From NCBI RefSeq assembly GCF_002217755.1, contig NZ_BCFL01000021.1:310001-374000 (forward strand): a stretch of 64,000 bases of DNA, read 5' to 3'. Source of the DNA: Streptomyces hyaluromycini. Its GTDB lineage: Bacteria > Actinomycetota > Actinomycetes > Streptomycetales > Streptomycetaceae. The notes under the pieces were generated by a model. It was not told the DNA's origin and ran no database searches. It worked only from the letters and a program-made list of their open reading frames with translations. Shown piece after piece: positions 49,960-59,001 of the stretch (positions are counted from its first letter, which is position 1; every line of letters begins with the position of its first letter). The position numbers and the translations under genes were made by a program.

Positions 49960-52158
49960 TCAGGAGGCGTCGTCGGCCTGTTCGCGAATCTTCTCGGCGA
50001 TCTGCGGCGGCATCGGCTCGTGGCGCGCGTAGGAGCGGCTGAACCGGGCCGTGCCGTGCGAGAGGGAGCGCAGGTCGACCGCGTACCGCCCGATCTCGAA
50101 CTCCGGTACCTCGGCCTTGACGAGGGTGCGTCCGCCGCTGGTCTGCTCGGTGCCGAGCACCCGGCCGCGCCGCCCGGACAGGTCGCTCATCACCGCGCCC
50201 ACGTAGTCGTCGCCGACCAGCACGGACACCTCGGCCACCGGTTCCAGGAGATGGATCTTCGCGTCCGCCGCGGCTTCCCGCAGGGCCAGCGCGCCCGCCG
50301 TCTGGAAGGCGGCGTCGGAGGAGTCCACCGAGTGCGCCTTGCCGTCGAGCAGCGTGACCCGCACGTCCACCAGCTGGTAGCCGGCGGCGACGCCCTTGAC
50401 GGCCTGGGCCCTGATGCCCTTCTCGACCGACGGGATGAACTGCCGGGGCACCGCGCCGCCGACCACCTTGTCGACGAACTCGATGCCGGAGCCGCCGGGC
50501 AGGGGTTCCACCTCGATCTCGCAGATCGCGAACTGCCCGTGCCCGCCGGACTGCTTGACGTGCCGGCCGCGCCCGGCGGACTTGCCGGCGAACGTCTCCC
50601 GGAGGGACACCTTGTGCGGTACGACGTCGACCTGGACGCCGTACCGGCTGCGCAGCCGCTCCAGGGCGACGTCCGCGTGCGCCTCCCCGAGGCACCACAG
50701 CACCACCTGGTGGGTGTCCTGGTTCTGTTCGAGCCGCATGGTCGGGTCCTCGGCGACAAGGCGGGACAGGCCCTGGGAGAGCTTGTCCTCGTCCGCCTTG
50801 CTGTGCGCCTCGATGGCGAGCGGCAGCAGCGGGTCGGGCATCTCCCACGGCTCCATGAGCAGCGGGTCGTCCTTGCCGGAGAGGGTGTCCCCGGTCTCGG
50901 CGCGGCCGAGTTTCGCCACGCACGCGAGGTCACCGGCGATGACGTGCGTGACCGGCCGCTGCTGTTTGCCGAACGGCGTGGACAGGGCGCCGATCTTCTC
51001 ATCGACGTCGTGGTCCTCGTGGCCGCGGTCGGCGAGCCCGTGACCGGAGACATGGACCGTCTCGTCGGGGTGCAGGGTGCCGGAGAACACCCGGACCAGC
51101 GAGACGCGGCCGACGTACGGGTCGGAGGCGGTCTTCACCACCTCGGCGACCAGCGGTCCGCCGGTGTCGCACGGCTTGATGTCGCGCGGGGTGCCGTCGA
51201 TGGTGATGACTCCGGGCGTGGGGTGCTCGAACGGCGTCGGGAAGCCGCCGGTGACCAGTTCCAGGAGCTCGACCGTGCCGAGGCCCTGGCGGGCGCCGTC
51301 GACGGCCGGGGCGGCGGCCAGGACGGGGAAGAAGGCCCCGCGTGCCACGGCCCGCTCCAGGTCCTCGACCAGCGTCTTGAGGTCGATCTGCTCGCCGCCC
51401 AGATAGCGGTCCATGAGGGTCTCGTCCTCGCTCTCCGAGATGATCCCCTCGATGAGCCGGTTGCGGGCGTCCTCGATGCCCGGCAGCTGGTCGGGCCCTG
51501 GCTCGGACTCCTTGCGCTCCCCGGTGGAGTAGTCGAACAGCTTCTGCGTGAGCAGCCCGACAAGACCGGTCACGGGCGCGTGCCCGTCCGGACCCTGCGA
51601 CCCGTACAGCGGCAGGTAGAGGGGGAGCACGGCGTCGGGGTCGTCGGCGCCGAACGCCTCGGCGCACACCCGGGTCATCTCCGTGAAGTCCGCGCGGGCG
51701 GCCTCCAGGTGTGTGACGACGATCGCCCGGGGCATCCCGACGGCCGCGCACTCCTCCCACACCATCCGGGTCGAGCCGTCCACCCCGTCCGAGGCCGAGA
51801 CGACGAAGAGGGCCGCGTCCGCGGCGCGCAGACCGGCCCTCAGCTCTCCGACGAAGTCGGCGTATCCCGGGGTGTCCAGGATGTTGATCTTGAATCCGTT
51901 CCATTCGACCGGTACCAGCGACAGCTGTACGGAGCGCTGCTGCCGGTGCTCGATGTCGTCGTAGTCCGAGACGGTTCCGCCGTCCTCCACCCGGCCCGCC
52001 CGGTTCACCGCTCCCGCGGTCAGCGCGAGAGCCTCCACCAATGTGGTCTTGCCCGATCCGGAGTGGCCGACCAGCACCACATTCCGTACAGACGCGGGGT
52101 GGTCGGCCGCCATTGCCCTGCCGGCGGCTCCGGGGTGTTCCTTGACCTTGTCGCCCAT
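49960..52158 (-). CDS. EF-G-like translational GTPase with aberrant G4 motif
   Basis: 732-residue GTPase of the EF-G2/FusA2-like class. G1 GHSGSGKTT, G3 LDTPGYADF. The G4 base-specificity motif NKxD is replaced by THLE (IVVTHLEAARADF), so guanine recognition is altered. Domains II-V continue with HVSGHGL..., domain IV (VSLRETFAGKSAGRGRHVKQSGGHGQFA) and domain V (EPVAEVSVLVGDDYVGAVMSDLSGRRGRVLGTE). Not the housekeeping EF-G; a ribosome-associated stress or rescue role is inferred. GGGAGG precedes ATG 52158. Divergent from pgsA. Confidence 0.88.
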   Translation of the reverse strand: MGDKVKEHPGAAGRAMAADHPASVRNVVLVGHSGSGKTTLVEALALTAGAVNRAGRVEDGGTVSDYDDIEHRQQRSVQLSLVPVEWNGFKINILDTPGYADFVGELRAGLRAADAALFVVSASDGVDGSTRMVWEECAAVGMPRAIVVTHLEAARADFTEMTRVCAEAFGADDPDAVLPLYLPLYGSQGPDGHAPVTGLVGLLTQKLFDYSTGERKESEPGPDQLPGIEDARNRLIEGIISESEDETLMDRYLGGEQIDLKTLVEDLERAVARGAFFPVLAAAPAVDGARQGLGTVELLELVTGGFPTPFEHPTPGVITIDGTPRDIKPCDTGGPLVAEVVKTASDPYVGRVSLVRVFSGTLHPDETVHVSGHGLADRGHEDHDVDEKIGALSTPFGKQQRPVTHVIAGDLACVAKLGRAETGDTLSGKDDPLLMEPWEMPDPLLPLAIEAHSKADEDKLSQGLSRLVAEDPTMRLEQNQDTHQVVLWCLGEAHADVALERLRSRYGVQVDVVPHKVSLRETFAGKSAGRGRHVKQSGGHGQFAICEIEVEPLPGGSGIEFVDKVVGGAVPRQFIPSVEKGIRAQAVKGVAAGYQLVDVRVTLLDGKAHSVDSSDAAFQTAGALALREAAADAKIHLLEPVAEVSVLVGDDYVGAVMSDLSGRRGRVLGTEQTSGGRTLVKAEVPEFEIGRYAVDLRSLSHGTARFSRSYARHEPMPPQIAEKIREQADDAS

Positions 52159-52438
52159 GGTTTTGCCTCCCGTGCACGGTGAGGTCTCTGTGGGCGCGGG
52201 CGAGCATGGCGGGCCGCGTGCGGTGGCGGCTCCGATGACGCCCGCGGTTATTCGAGCTTTCCACTCCCGTCACGGTGCGTCCATACGAAGGACGTGATCG
52301 TGCCCGCGGGACCCTTCCGGCGCGGCGGCCGGACCCGACTGAGAGTGCCCACCCGTCGCACACACGCGCGCGTGACTACGATGGGCCAGCCGGGGTGGCC
52401 AGCAGGGGCCGCACGGCGCAACGACCGTCGGGAAGGCC

Positions 52439-53116
52439 ATGCTGAACAAGTACGCGCGTGCATTCTTCACGCGTGTCCTCACACCGTTCGCCGCGTTTCT
52501 CATCCGCCGGGGCGTGAGCCCGGACACGGTCACGCTCCTCGGCACGGCCGGAGTGGTCGCGGGCGCGCTGGTCTTCTTCCCCCGGGGCGAGTTCTTCTGG
52601 GGCACGATCGTGATCACGCTGTTCGTGTTCTCGGACCTGGTGGACGGCAACATGGCCCGCCAGCTGGGCCGCACCAGCCGCTGGGGGGCGTTCCTCGACT
52701 CCACCCTGGACCGGGTCGCCGACGGCGCGATCTTCGGCGGCTTCGCCCTCTGGTACGCGGGCAACGGGAACAACAACGTCCTGTGCGCCGTCTCCATCTT
52801 CTGCCTGGCCAGCGGCCAGGTGGTGTCGTACACCAAGGCGCGCGGCGAGTCGATCGGGCTGCCGGTGGCCGTCAACGGTCTCGTGGAGCGTGCCGAACGG
52901 CTGGTGATCTCGCTGGTGGCGGCCGGTCTGGCCGGCTTCCACAAGTTCGGTGTCCCGGGCATCCAGATCCTGCTCCCGATCGCCCTGTGGGTCGTCGCCG
53001 TGGGCAGCCTGGTCACCCTGATCCAGCGGGTCGTCACGGTCCGCCGGGAGTCCGCCGAGGCGGAGGCCGCGGCCGAGCGGGAGAATGCCTCCCACGGGAG
53101 CGAGGCCGCGCAGTGA
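52439..53116 (+). CDS. pgsA: Phosphatidylinositol phosphate synthase
   Basis: 225-residue inner-membrane CDP-alcohol phosphotransferase that makes phosphatidylinositol phosphate from CDP-diacylglycerol and inositol phosphate. The CDP-OH-P signature is DLVDGNMARQLGRTSRWGAF followed by LDSTLD. About six TM segments. First gene of a tightly overlapping operon with the acyltransferase and PimA, the classic PI-to-PIM order in actinomycetes. GGGAAGG lies close to ATG 52439. Confidence 0.92.
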   Translation: MLNKYARAFFTRVLTPFAAFLIRRGVSPDTVTLLGTAGVVAGALVFFPRGEFFWGTIVITLFVFSDLVDGNMARQLGRTSRWGAFLDSTLDRVADGAIFGGFALWYAGNGNNNVLCAVSIFCLASGQVVSYTKARGESIGLPVAVNGLVERAERLVISLVAAGLAGFHKFGVPGIQILLPIALWVVAVGSLVTLIQRVVTVRRESAEAEAAAERENASHGSEAAQ

Positions 53117-54021
53117 CCGCCGCCGACCGGCTCACCGACGTTCTGTACGGTCTCGGCTGGAGCACCGTCAAGAAGCTTCCCGAGCCGGTCGCCGTGCGCC
53201 TGGGGTACTCCATCGCGGACCTCGCCTGGAAACAGCGCGGCAAGGGCGTCCAGCGGCTCGAATCGAACTACGCGCGCGTGCGGCCCGACGCGAGCCCCGA
53301 GCGGCTGCGCGAGCTCTCCCGCGCGGGCATGCGCTCGTACCTGCGCTACTGGATGGAGTCCTTCCGGCTGCCGTCCTGGAGCGAGGAGCGGATCCGCACC
53401 GGCTTCGTTCCCAAGGACGTCCACCACCTCACCGACGGCCTCGCCTCCGACCGCGGTGTGATCCTCGCGCTGCCGCACCTGGCCAACTGGGACCTGGCCG
53501 GCGCCTGGGTCACCACCGAGCTGAAGACCCCGTTCACCACGGTCGCCGAGCGGCTCAGGCCCGAGACGCTGTACGACCGCTTCGTCGCCTACCGCGAGGG
53601 CCTCGGCATGGAGGTCCTCCCGCACAGCGGCGGCACCGCCTTCGGCACCCTGGCCCGCAGGCTGCGCGAGGGCGGCCTGATCTGCCTGGTCGCCGACCGC
53701 GACCTGTCCGCCTCCGGCATCGAGGTCGGCTTCTTCGGCGACACCGCGCGGATGCCCGCCGGACCAGCCCTGCTGGCCCAGCAGACCGGCGCGATACTCC
53801 TGCCCGTGACGCTCTGGTACGACGACACCCCCGTCATGAAGGGCCGTGTCCACGCCCCGATCGAGGTACCCGAGTCAGGTGACAAGGCCGCGAAGACGTC
53901 TGTCATGACACAGGCGCTGGCCGACGCCTTCGCCACCGGCATCGCCGACCATCCGGAGGACTGGCACATGCTGCAGCGCTTGTGGCTCGCCGACCTGGAC
54001 CCCGCGAAGGGACCGTCGTGA
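53113..54021 (+). CDS. Phosphatidylinositol mannoside acyltransferase
   Basis: 302-residue LpxL/HtrB-fold acyltransferase. The HX4D-type catalytic motif is ALPHLANWDLAGAW, with LVADRDLSASGIEVGFFG downstream. Acylates mannose of PIM1/PIM2 at the inner membrane. GTG start overlaps pgsA stop; its own stop overlaps the pimA start. Context strongly supports the PIM role over lipid A-type substrates. Confidence 0.9.
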   Translation: MTAADRLTDVLYGLGWSTVKKLPEPVAVRLGYSIADLAWKQRGKGVQRLESNYARVRPDASPERLRELSRAGMRSYLRYWMESFRLPSWSEERIRTGFVPKDVHHLTDGLASDRGVILALPHLANWDLAGAWVTTELKTPFTTVAERLRPETLYDRFVAYREGLGMEVLPHSGGTAFGTLARRLREGGLICLVADRDLSASGIEVGFFGDTARMPAGPALLAQQTGAILLPVTLWYDDTPVMKGRVHAPIEVPESGDKAAKTSVMTQALADAFATGIADHPEDWHMLQRLWLADLDPAKGPS

Positions 54022-55178
54022 GGATCGGCATCGTCTGCCCCTACTCCTGGGACGTCCCGGGTGGCGTCCAGTTCCACATCCGCGACCTCGCCGAGTACTT
54101 CATCCGGCTCGGCCACGACGTCTCCGTCCTGGCCCCCGCCGACGACGACACCCCGCTGCCGCCCTACGTCGTCTCGGCCGGCCGCGCGGTCCCGGTGCCC
54201 TACAACGGCTCGGTGGCCCGCCTCAACTTCGGCTTCCTGTCCGCCGCGCGGGTGCGCCGCTGGCTGCACGACGGCGCGTTCGACGTGGTCCACATCCACG
54301 AGCCGACCTCCCCGTCCCTCGGCCTGCTGACCTGCTGGGCGGCCCAGGGCCCGATGGTGGCGACCTTCCACACCTCCAACCCGCGATCCCGCGCGATGAT
54401 CGCCGCCTACTCGATCCTCCAGGCCGCCCTGGAGAAGATCAGCGCCCGGATCGCGGTCAGCGAGTACGCCCGCCGCACCCTGGTGGAGCACCTCGGCGGA
54501 GACGCCGTCGTGATCCCCAACGGCGTCGACGTCGACTTCTTCGCCAAGGCCGAGCCGCGGCCCGAGTGGCAGGGCGACACGATCGGCTTCATCGGCCGCA
54601 TCGACGAGCCCCGCAAGGGCCTCCCGGTGCTGATGAGGGCCCTCCCCAAGATCCTCGCGGCCCGCCCGCAGACCCGGCTCCTGGTGGCCGGCCGGGGTGA
54701 CGAAGAGGCCGCGGTCGAGTCCCTCCCCGCCGAGGTGCGTTCTCGCGTCGAGTTCCTCGGCATGGTCAGCGACGAGGACAAGGCCCGCTTCCTGCGCAGC
54801 CTCGACCTGTACGTCGCGCCCAACACCGGGGGCGAGAGCTTCGGAATAATCCTGGTGGAAGCCCTGTCCGCTGGCGCTCCCGTCCTCGCCTCCGACCTCG
54901 ACGCCTTCGTCCAGGTCCTGGACCAGGGGGCGGCGGGCGAGCTCTTCGCCAACGAGGACGCGGACGCGCTGGCGGAAGCGGCGGTACGGCTCCTGGAGGA
55001 CCCGGAGCGCCGGGCCGGGCTCCGCGCACGCGGCAGCGTGCACGTACGGCGTTTCGACTGGTCCACCGTGGGCGCGGACATCCTGTCCGTCTACGAGACG
55101 GTGACGGCGGGCGCAGCGGCGGTGGCCGCGGACGAGCGGTCGGGGCTGCGGGCGAGGTTCGGGCTGGCGCGGGACTGA
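54018..55178 (+). CDS. pimA: PI alpha-mannosyltransferase PimA-like
   Basis: 386-residue GT4 glycosyltransferase transferring mannose from GDP-mannose to phosphatidylinositol. N-terminal acceptor domain VCPYSWDVPGGVQFHIRDLA; C-terminal GDP-mannose domain with GFIGRIDEPRKGLPVLMRALP, EFLGMVSDEDKARFLRSLDLYVAPNTGGESFGIILVEALSAG (GT4 EX7E). GTG overlaps the acyltransferase stop. Followed by a hairpin repeat. Confidence 0.92.
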   Translation: MRIGIVCPYSWDVPGGVQFHIRDLAEYFIRLGHDVSVLAPADDDTPLPPYVVSAGRAVPVPYNGSVARLNFGFLSAARVRRWLHDGAFDVVHIHEPTSPSLGLLTCWAAQGPMVATFHTSNPRSRAMIAAYSILQAALEKISARIAVSEYARRTLVEHLGGDAVVIPNGVDVDFFAKAEPRPEWQGDTIGFIGRIDEPRKGLPVLMRALPKILAARPQTRLLVAGRGDEEAAVESLPAEVRSRVEFLGMVSDEDKARFLRSLDLYVAPNTGGESFGIILVEALSAGAPVLASDLDAFVQVLDQGAAGELFANEDADALAEAAVRLLEDPERRAGLRARGSVHVRRFDWSTVGADILSVYETVTAGAAAVAADERSGLRARFGLARD

Positions 55179-55235
55179 GCGCTTCGCTGGGAGAGCCGTG
55201 ATGATGCGTCGTCGTTCGGCTGTGGCGCCGTCGTG

Positions 55236-55299
55236 GCTGGTCGCGCCCACGCGGCGGTAGCCGCATATCGGATACGGCCCCGCGCCCCTGGCGGGGCGC
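55236..55299. repeat. Intergenic hairpin repeat, copy 3 (inverted)
   Basis: Reading minus strand: GCGCCCC-GCCA-GGGGCGC (55299-55282), GGGGCCGTATCCGATATGCG, then CCGCCGCGTGGGCGCGACCA. Longest match to copies at 2956 and 8228 in inverse orientation. Confidence 0.75.
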
Positions 55300-55330
55300 T
55301 GTGGCGGGCGCTTCCTATAGCGTTCCGCCC

Positions 55331-55882
55331 GTGACCGCAACGCTCGTCTGGACCCTCTGGATTCTCGCCGCCCTCGTGGTGATCGGCCTCTACCTGAGCT
55401 GGACCGCCGGCCGGCTGGACCGGCTGCACGCCCGGATCGACGCCGCCCGGGCCGCGCTCGACGCCCAGTTGCTGCGGCGCGCCTCCGTGGCTCAGGAGCT
55501 GGCGACCTCGGGTGTGCTGGATCCGGCCTCCTCGATCGTGCTGTACGAGGCCGCGCACGCCGCCCGGCAGGCCGAGGAGGAGCAGCGGGAGGTCGCCGAG
55601 AGCGAGCTGAGCCAGGCCCTGCGTGCGGTCTTCGAGGATCCGCAGCAGGTCGAGGAGGTCCGGGAGGCCCCCGGCGGTGATGCCGCCGCGAGCGAGCTGG
55701 CCGAGGCCGTACGCCGGGTCCCGATGGCCCGCCGCTTCCACAACGACGCCGTCGGCTCGGCCCGCCGGCTGCGCGAGCACCGCAAGGTCCGCTGGTTCCG
55801 GCTGGCCGGACACGCCGCCTTCCCGCTGGCCTTCGAGATGGACGACGAACCGCCCGCCGCGCTGGTCGAGCGCACGGCCTGA
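55331..55882 (+). CDS. LemA-like membrane protein
   Basis: 183 residues. One N-terminal TM (ATLVWTLWILAALVVIGLYLSW) then a helical coiled-coil-like domain (GRLDRLHARIDAARAALDAQLLRR) and the LemA-type ending RRFHNDAVGSARRLREHRKVRWFRLAGHA. LemA-like proteins are single-pass helical bundles of unclear function. GTG 55331; TATAGC (55316-55321) suggests a near-leaderless start. Lies between PIM and pdxS genes. Confidence 0.8.
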   Translation: MTATLVWTLWILAALVVIGLYLSWTAGRLDRLHARIDAARAALDAQLLRRASVAQELATSGVLDPASSIVLYEAAHAARQAEEEQREVAESELSQALRAVFEDPQQVEEVREAPGGDAAASELAEAVRRVPMARRFHNDAVGSARRLREHRKVRWFRLAGHAAFPLAFEMDDEPPAALVERTA

Positions 55883-55920
55883 ACGGAAAACGATCCACCG
55901 CCTTCCCATTGGCCCTTGCT

Positions 55921-55934
55921 GTGGACTGGTCCAC
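55921..55934. promoter_or_regulatory. Perfect palindrome upstream of pdxST
   Basis: GTGGAC-TG-GTCCAC. Position 53-66 bp before the pdxS GTG. Resembles half-sites (GTGGACT) of MocR-type PdxR regulators of actinobacterial pdxST. No pdxR gene is adjacent. Confidence 0.5.
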
Positions 55935-55986
55935 TCGCGTTTCCTCGGTGTCTGCAGAAACCCTCTTTCGACGAGTGAGGTCACCC

Positions 55987-56892
55987 GTGTCCACCATTGA
56001 GAACCAGACCCCCGAGACCGGCACCGCCCGCGTGAAGCGCGGCATGGCCGAGCAGCTCAAGGGCGGCGTGATCATGGACGTCGTCACGCCGGAGCAGGCG
56101 AAGATCGCCGAGGACGCGGGCGCCGTCGCCGTCATGGCCCTGGAGCGGGTCCCGGCCGACATCCGCAAGGACGGCGGCGTGGCCCGGATGTCCGACCCGG
56201 ACATGATCGAGGGCATCATCGAGGCCGTGTCGATCCCGGTGATGGCCAAGTCCCGGATCGGCCACTTCGTCGAGGCCCAGGTCCTGCAGTCGCTCGGCGT
56301 CGACTACATCGACGAGTCCGAGGTCCTCACCCCGGCCGACGAGGTCAACCACTCCGACAAGTGGGCCTTCACCACCCCCTTCGTCTGCGGTGCCACCAAC
56401 CTCGGTGAGGCCCTGCGCCGGATCGCCGAGGGCGCGGCCATGATCCGCTCCAAGGGCGAGGCCGGCACCGGCAACGTCGTCGAGGCCGTCCGCCACCTGC
56501 GCCAGATCAAGGCCGAGATCGCCAAGCTGCGCGGCTGCGACAACAACGAGCTGTACGCCGCCGCCAAGGAGCTGCGCGCCCCCTACGAGCTGGTCAGGGA
56601 GGTCGCCGAGCTCGGCAAGCTCCCCGTGGTGCTGTTCTCCGCCGGTGGCGTCGCCACCCCGGCCGACGCGGCCCTGATGCGCCAGCTCGGCGCCGAGGGC
56701 GTCTTCGTCGGCTCCGGCATCTTCAAGTCCGGCGACCCGGCCAAGCGCGCCGCCGCCATCGTCAAGGCGACCACCTTCTACGACGACCCGAAGATCATCG
56801 CGGACGCGTCCCGCAACCTCGGCGAGGCCATGGTCGGCATCAACTGCGACACCCTCCCCGAGGCCGAGCGCTACGCCAACCGCGGCTGGTAA
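55987..56892 (+). CDS. pdxS: Pyridoxal 5'-phosphate synthase subunit PdxS
   Basis: 301 residues, TIM-barrel synthase that assembles PLP from ribose 5-phosphate, glyceraldehyde 3-phosphate and ammonia. VKRGMAEQLKGGVIMDVVTPEQAKIAEDAGA, the catalytic Lys in AKSRIGHFVEAQ, GEAGTGNVVEAVRHLR and LPVVLFSAGGVATPADAA are diagnostic. Twelve PdxS and twelve PdxT form the complex. GTG 55987 has GAGTGAGG upstream. pdxT follows after six bases. Confidence 0.96.
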   Translation: MSTIENQTPETGTARVKRGMAEQLKGGVIMDVVTPEQAKIAEDAGAVAVMALERVPADIRKDGGVARMSDPDMIEGIIEAVSIPVMAKSRIGHFVEAQVLQSLGVDYIDESEVLTPADEVNHSDKWAFTTPFVCGATNLGEALRRIAEGAAMIRSKGEAGTGNVVEAVRHLRQIKAEIAKLRGCDNNELYAAAKELRAPYELVREVAELGKLPVVLFSAGGVATPADAALMRQLGAEGVFVGSGIFKSGDPAKRAAAIVKATTFYDDPKIIADASRNLGEAMVGINCDTLPEAERYANRGW

Positions 56893-56898
56893 TCACCC

Positions 56899-57504
56899 AT
56901 GACCGACGCACCTGTCATAGGCGTCCTGGCCCTCCAGGGCGACGTACGGGAGCACCTCATCGCCCTGGCCGCGGCCGACGCCGTGGCCAGGCCGGTCAGG
57001 CGCCCCGAGGAACTCGCCGAGGTGGACGGCCTCGTCATCCCCGGCGGCGAGTCCACCACCATCTCCAAGCTGGCCGTCCTGTTCGGCGTGATGGAGCCCC
57101 TCCGCGCGCGCGTGCACGCCGGAATGCCCGTCTACGGCACCTGCGCCGGCATGATCATGCTCGCCGACAAGATCCTCGACCCGCGCTCGGGCCAGGAGAC
57201 CGTCGGCGGCATCGACATGATCGTCCGGCGCAACGCCTTCGGGCGGCAGAACGAGTCGTTCGAGGCGGCGGTCGACGTACGCGGCATCGACGGCGATCCT
57301 GTAGAGGGCGTCTTCATCCGCGCCCCCTGGGTCGAGTCCGTAGGCGCCGGGGCCGAGGTGCTCGCCGAGCACGACGGCCACATCGTCGCGGTCCGCCAGG
57401 GCAACGCGCTCGCCACGTCGTTCCACCCGGAACTGACCGGCGACCACCGCGTGCACTCCCTGTTCGTCGACATGGTGCACGCGAAGCGGGCGACCGAGTC
57501 CTAG
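56899..57504 (+). CDS. pdxT: Glutaminase subunit PdxT
   Basis: 201 residues, class I glutamine amidotransferase delivering ammonia to PdxS. LALQGDVREHL, GGESTTISKL, catalytic Cys in YGTCAGMIMLA and the His/Glu pair in SFHPELTGDHRVH. Cotranscribed with pdxS. Confidence 0.96.
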   Translation: MTDAPVIGVLALQGDVREHLIALAAADAVARPVRRPEELAEVDGLVIPGGESTTISKLAVLFGVMEPLRARVHAGMPVYGTCAGMIMLADKILDPRSGQETVGGIDMIVRRNAFGRQNESFEAAVDVRGIDGDPVEGVFIRAPWVESVGAGAEVLAEHDGHIVAVRQGNALATSFHPELTGDHRVHSLFVDMVHAKRATES

Positions 57505-57556
57505 TAGGATCTCTGGCGTTCGTTGTTCGGATGGGTTACGCGAAGGAGACAGGCAG

Positions 57557-58309
57557 ATGTCCGGCCACTCTAAATGGGCTACGACGAAGCACAAGAAGGC
57601 CGTGATCGACGCCAAGCGCGGCAAGCTCTTCGCGAAGCTGATTAAGAACATCGAGGTCGCGGCCCGTATGGGCGGCGTCGACATCGAGGGCAACCCGACT
57701 CTGTACGACGCCATCCAGAAGGCCAAGAAGCAGTCGGTCCCGAACAAGAACATCGACTCCGCGGTCAAGCGCGGCGGCGGTCTCGAGGCCGGTGGCGCCG
57801 ACTACGAGACGATCATGTACGAGGGCTACGGCCCGAACGGCGTCGCGGTGCTCATCGAGTGCCTCACCGACAACCGCAACCGCGCCGCCTCCGACGTGCG
57901 CGTCGCCATGACCCGCAACGGCGGCTCCATGGCCGACCCGGGCTCGGTGTCGTACCTCTTCAACCGCAAGGGCGTCGTGATCGTGCCCAAGGGCGAGCTG
58001 TCCGAGGACGACGTCCTGGGTGCCGTCCTGGACGCGGGCGCCGAGGAGGTCAACGACCTGGGCGAGTCCTTCGAGGTGCTCAGCGAGGCCACCGACCTGG
58101 TCGCGGTCCGCAGCGCGCTCCAGGACTCCGGGATCGACTACGACTCCGCCGAGGCCAACTTCGTCCCGACCATGCAGGTCGAGCTGGACGAGGAGGGCGC
58201 CAAGAAGATCTTCAAGCTGATCGACGCCCTGGAGGACAGCGACGACGTGCAGAACGTCTTCGCCAACTTCGACGTGAGCGACGAGGTCATGGAGAAGGTC
58301 GACGCGTAA
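57557..58309 (+). CDS. yebC: YebC/PmpR-family protein
   Basis: 250 residues of the YebC family (transcriptional regulator or translation factor in different bacteria). MSGHSKWATTKHKKAVIDAKRGKLFAKLIKNIEVAARMGG, GGSMADPGSVSYLFNRKGV and VEVLSEATDL-like domain III (DLGESFEVLSEATDL) are intact. ATG 57557 with GAAGGAGAC upstream. Adjacent to ruvCAB as is common across bacteria, although separated here by a terminator. Confidence 0.95.
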   Translation: MSGHSKWATTKHKKAVIDAKRGKLFAKLIKNIEVAARMGGVDIEGNPTLYDAIQKAKKQSVPNKNIDSAVKRGGGLEAGGADYETIMYEGYGPNGVAVLIECLTDNRNRAASDVRVAMTRNGGSMADPGSVSYLFNRKGVVIVPKGELSEDDVLGAVLDAGAEEVNDLGESFEVLSEATDLVAVRSALQDSGIDYDSAEANFVPTMQVELDEEGAKKIFKLIDALEDSDDVQNVFANFDVSDEVMEKVDA

Positions 58310-58335
58310 CGCCGCCGCGGGCTGAGCCGACCGAG

Positions 58336-58364
58336 CGGGCCGACGGGACACACCCGTCGGCCCG
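58336..58364 (+). terminator. Terminator of yebC
   Basis: CGGGCCGACGGG and CCCGTCGGCCCG, 5-nt ACACA loop. Confidence 0.88.
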
Positions 58365-58409
58365 TCGTCATGTCGGCCGTTGTCGGTGGCACCCGCTAGC
58401 CTGCACAAA

Positions 58410-58441
58410 CTGGGGGCACCTCCCAGCGATAGCTGGGGGAG
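58410..58441. repeat. CTGGGGG mini-palindromic element
   Basis: CTGGGGG-CACCT-CCCAG-CGATAG-CTGGGGGAG directly before ruvC, just after a -10-like TAGCCT (58397-58402). It would occupy the 5' end of the ruvC transcript. Confidence 0.7.
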
Positions 58442-58461
58442 ACCGAAGGGAGGGGGGCGCG

Positions 58462-59001
58462 GTGCGCGTACTGGGGGTGGATCCCGGGCTGACCCGGTGT
58501 GGTGTCGGTGTCGTCGAGGGCGTTGCCGGGCGGCCGCTCACCATGGTCGGCGTGGGGGTCGTACGGACGCCGGCGGACGCCGAGCTGGGTCATCGCCTTG
58601 TCGCCATCGAGCAGGGCATCGAGCAGTGGCTGGACGAGCACCGGCCCGAATTCGTCGCCGTGGAACGGGTGTTCAGTCAGCACAACGTGCGGACCGTGAT
58701 GGGCACCGCCCAGGCCAGCGCCGTCGCCATGCTGTGCGCCGCCCGCCGGGGCATCCCCGTCGCCCTGCACACCCCCAGCGAGGTCAAGGCCGCCGTCACC
58801 GGCTCCGGACGCGCCGACAAGGCCCAGGTCGGCGCCATGGTCACCCGGCTGCTCAGACTGAGCGCCCCGCCCAAGCCCGCCGACGCGGCCGACGCCCTCG
58901 CGCTCGCCATCTGCCACATCTGGCGCGCCCCCGCGCAGAACCGACTCCAGCAGGCCGTCGCCCTGCACGCAGCCAACGCAACGAAAGGCCGTACGGCATG
59001 A
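58462..59001 (+). CDS. ruvC: Holliday junction resolvase RuvC
   Basis: 179 residues. Cleaves Holliday junctions in the RuvABC complex. VLGVDPGLTRCGVGVVE (catalytic Asp7), AVERVFSQHNVRTVMGTAQASAVAM (Glu), and PADAADALALAICH (Asp pair). GTG 58462 with AGGGAGGGGGG upstream. Overlaps ruvA by four bases. Confidence 0.96.
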   Translation: MRVLGVDPGLTRCGVGVVEGVAGRPLTMVGVGVVRTPADAELGHRLVAIEQGIEQWLDEHRPEFVAVERVFSQHNVRTVMGTAQASAVAMLCAARRGIPVALHTPSEVKAAVTGSGRADKAQVGAMVTRLLRLSAPPKPADAADALALAICHIWRAPAQNRLQQAVALHAANATKGRTA

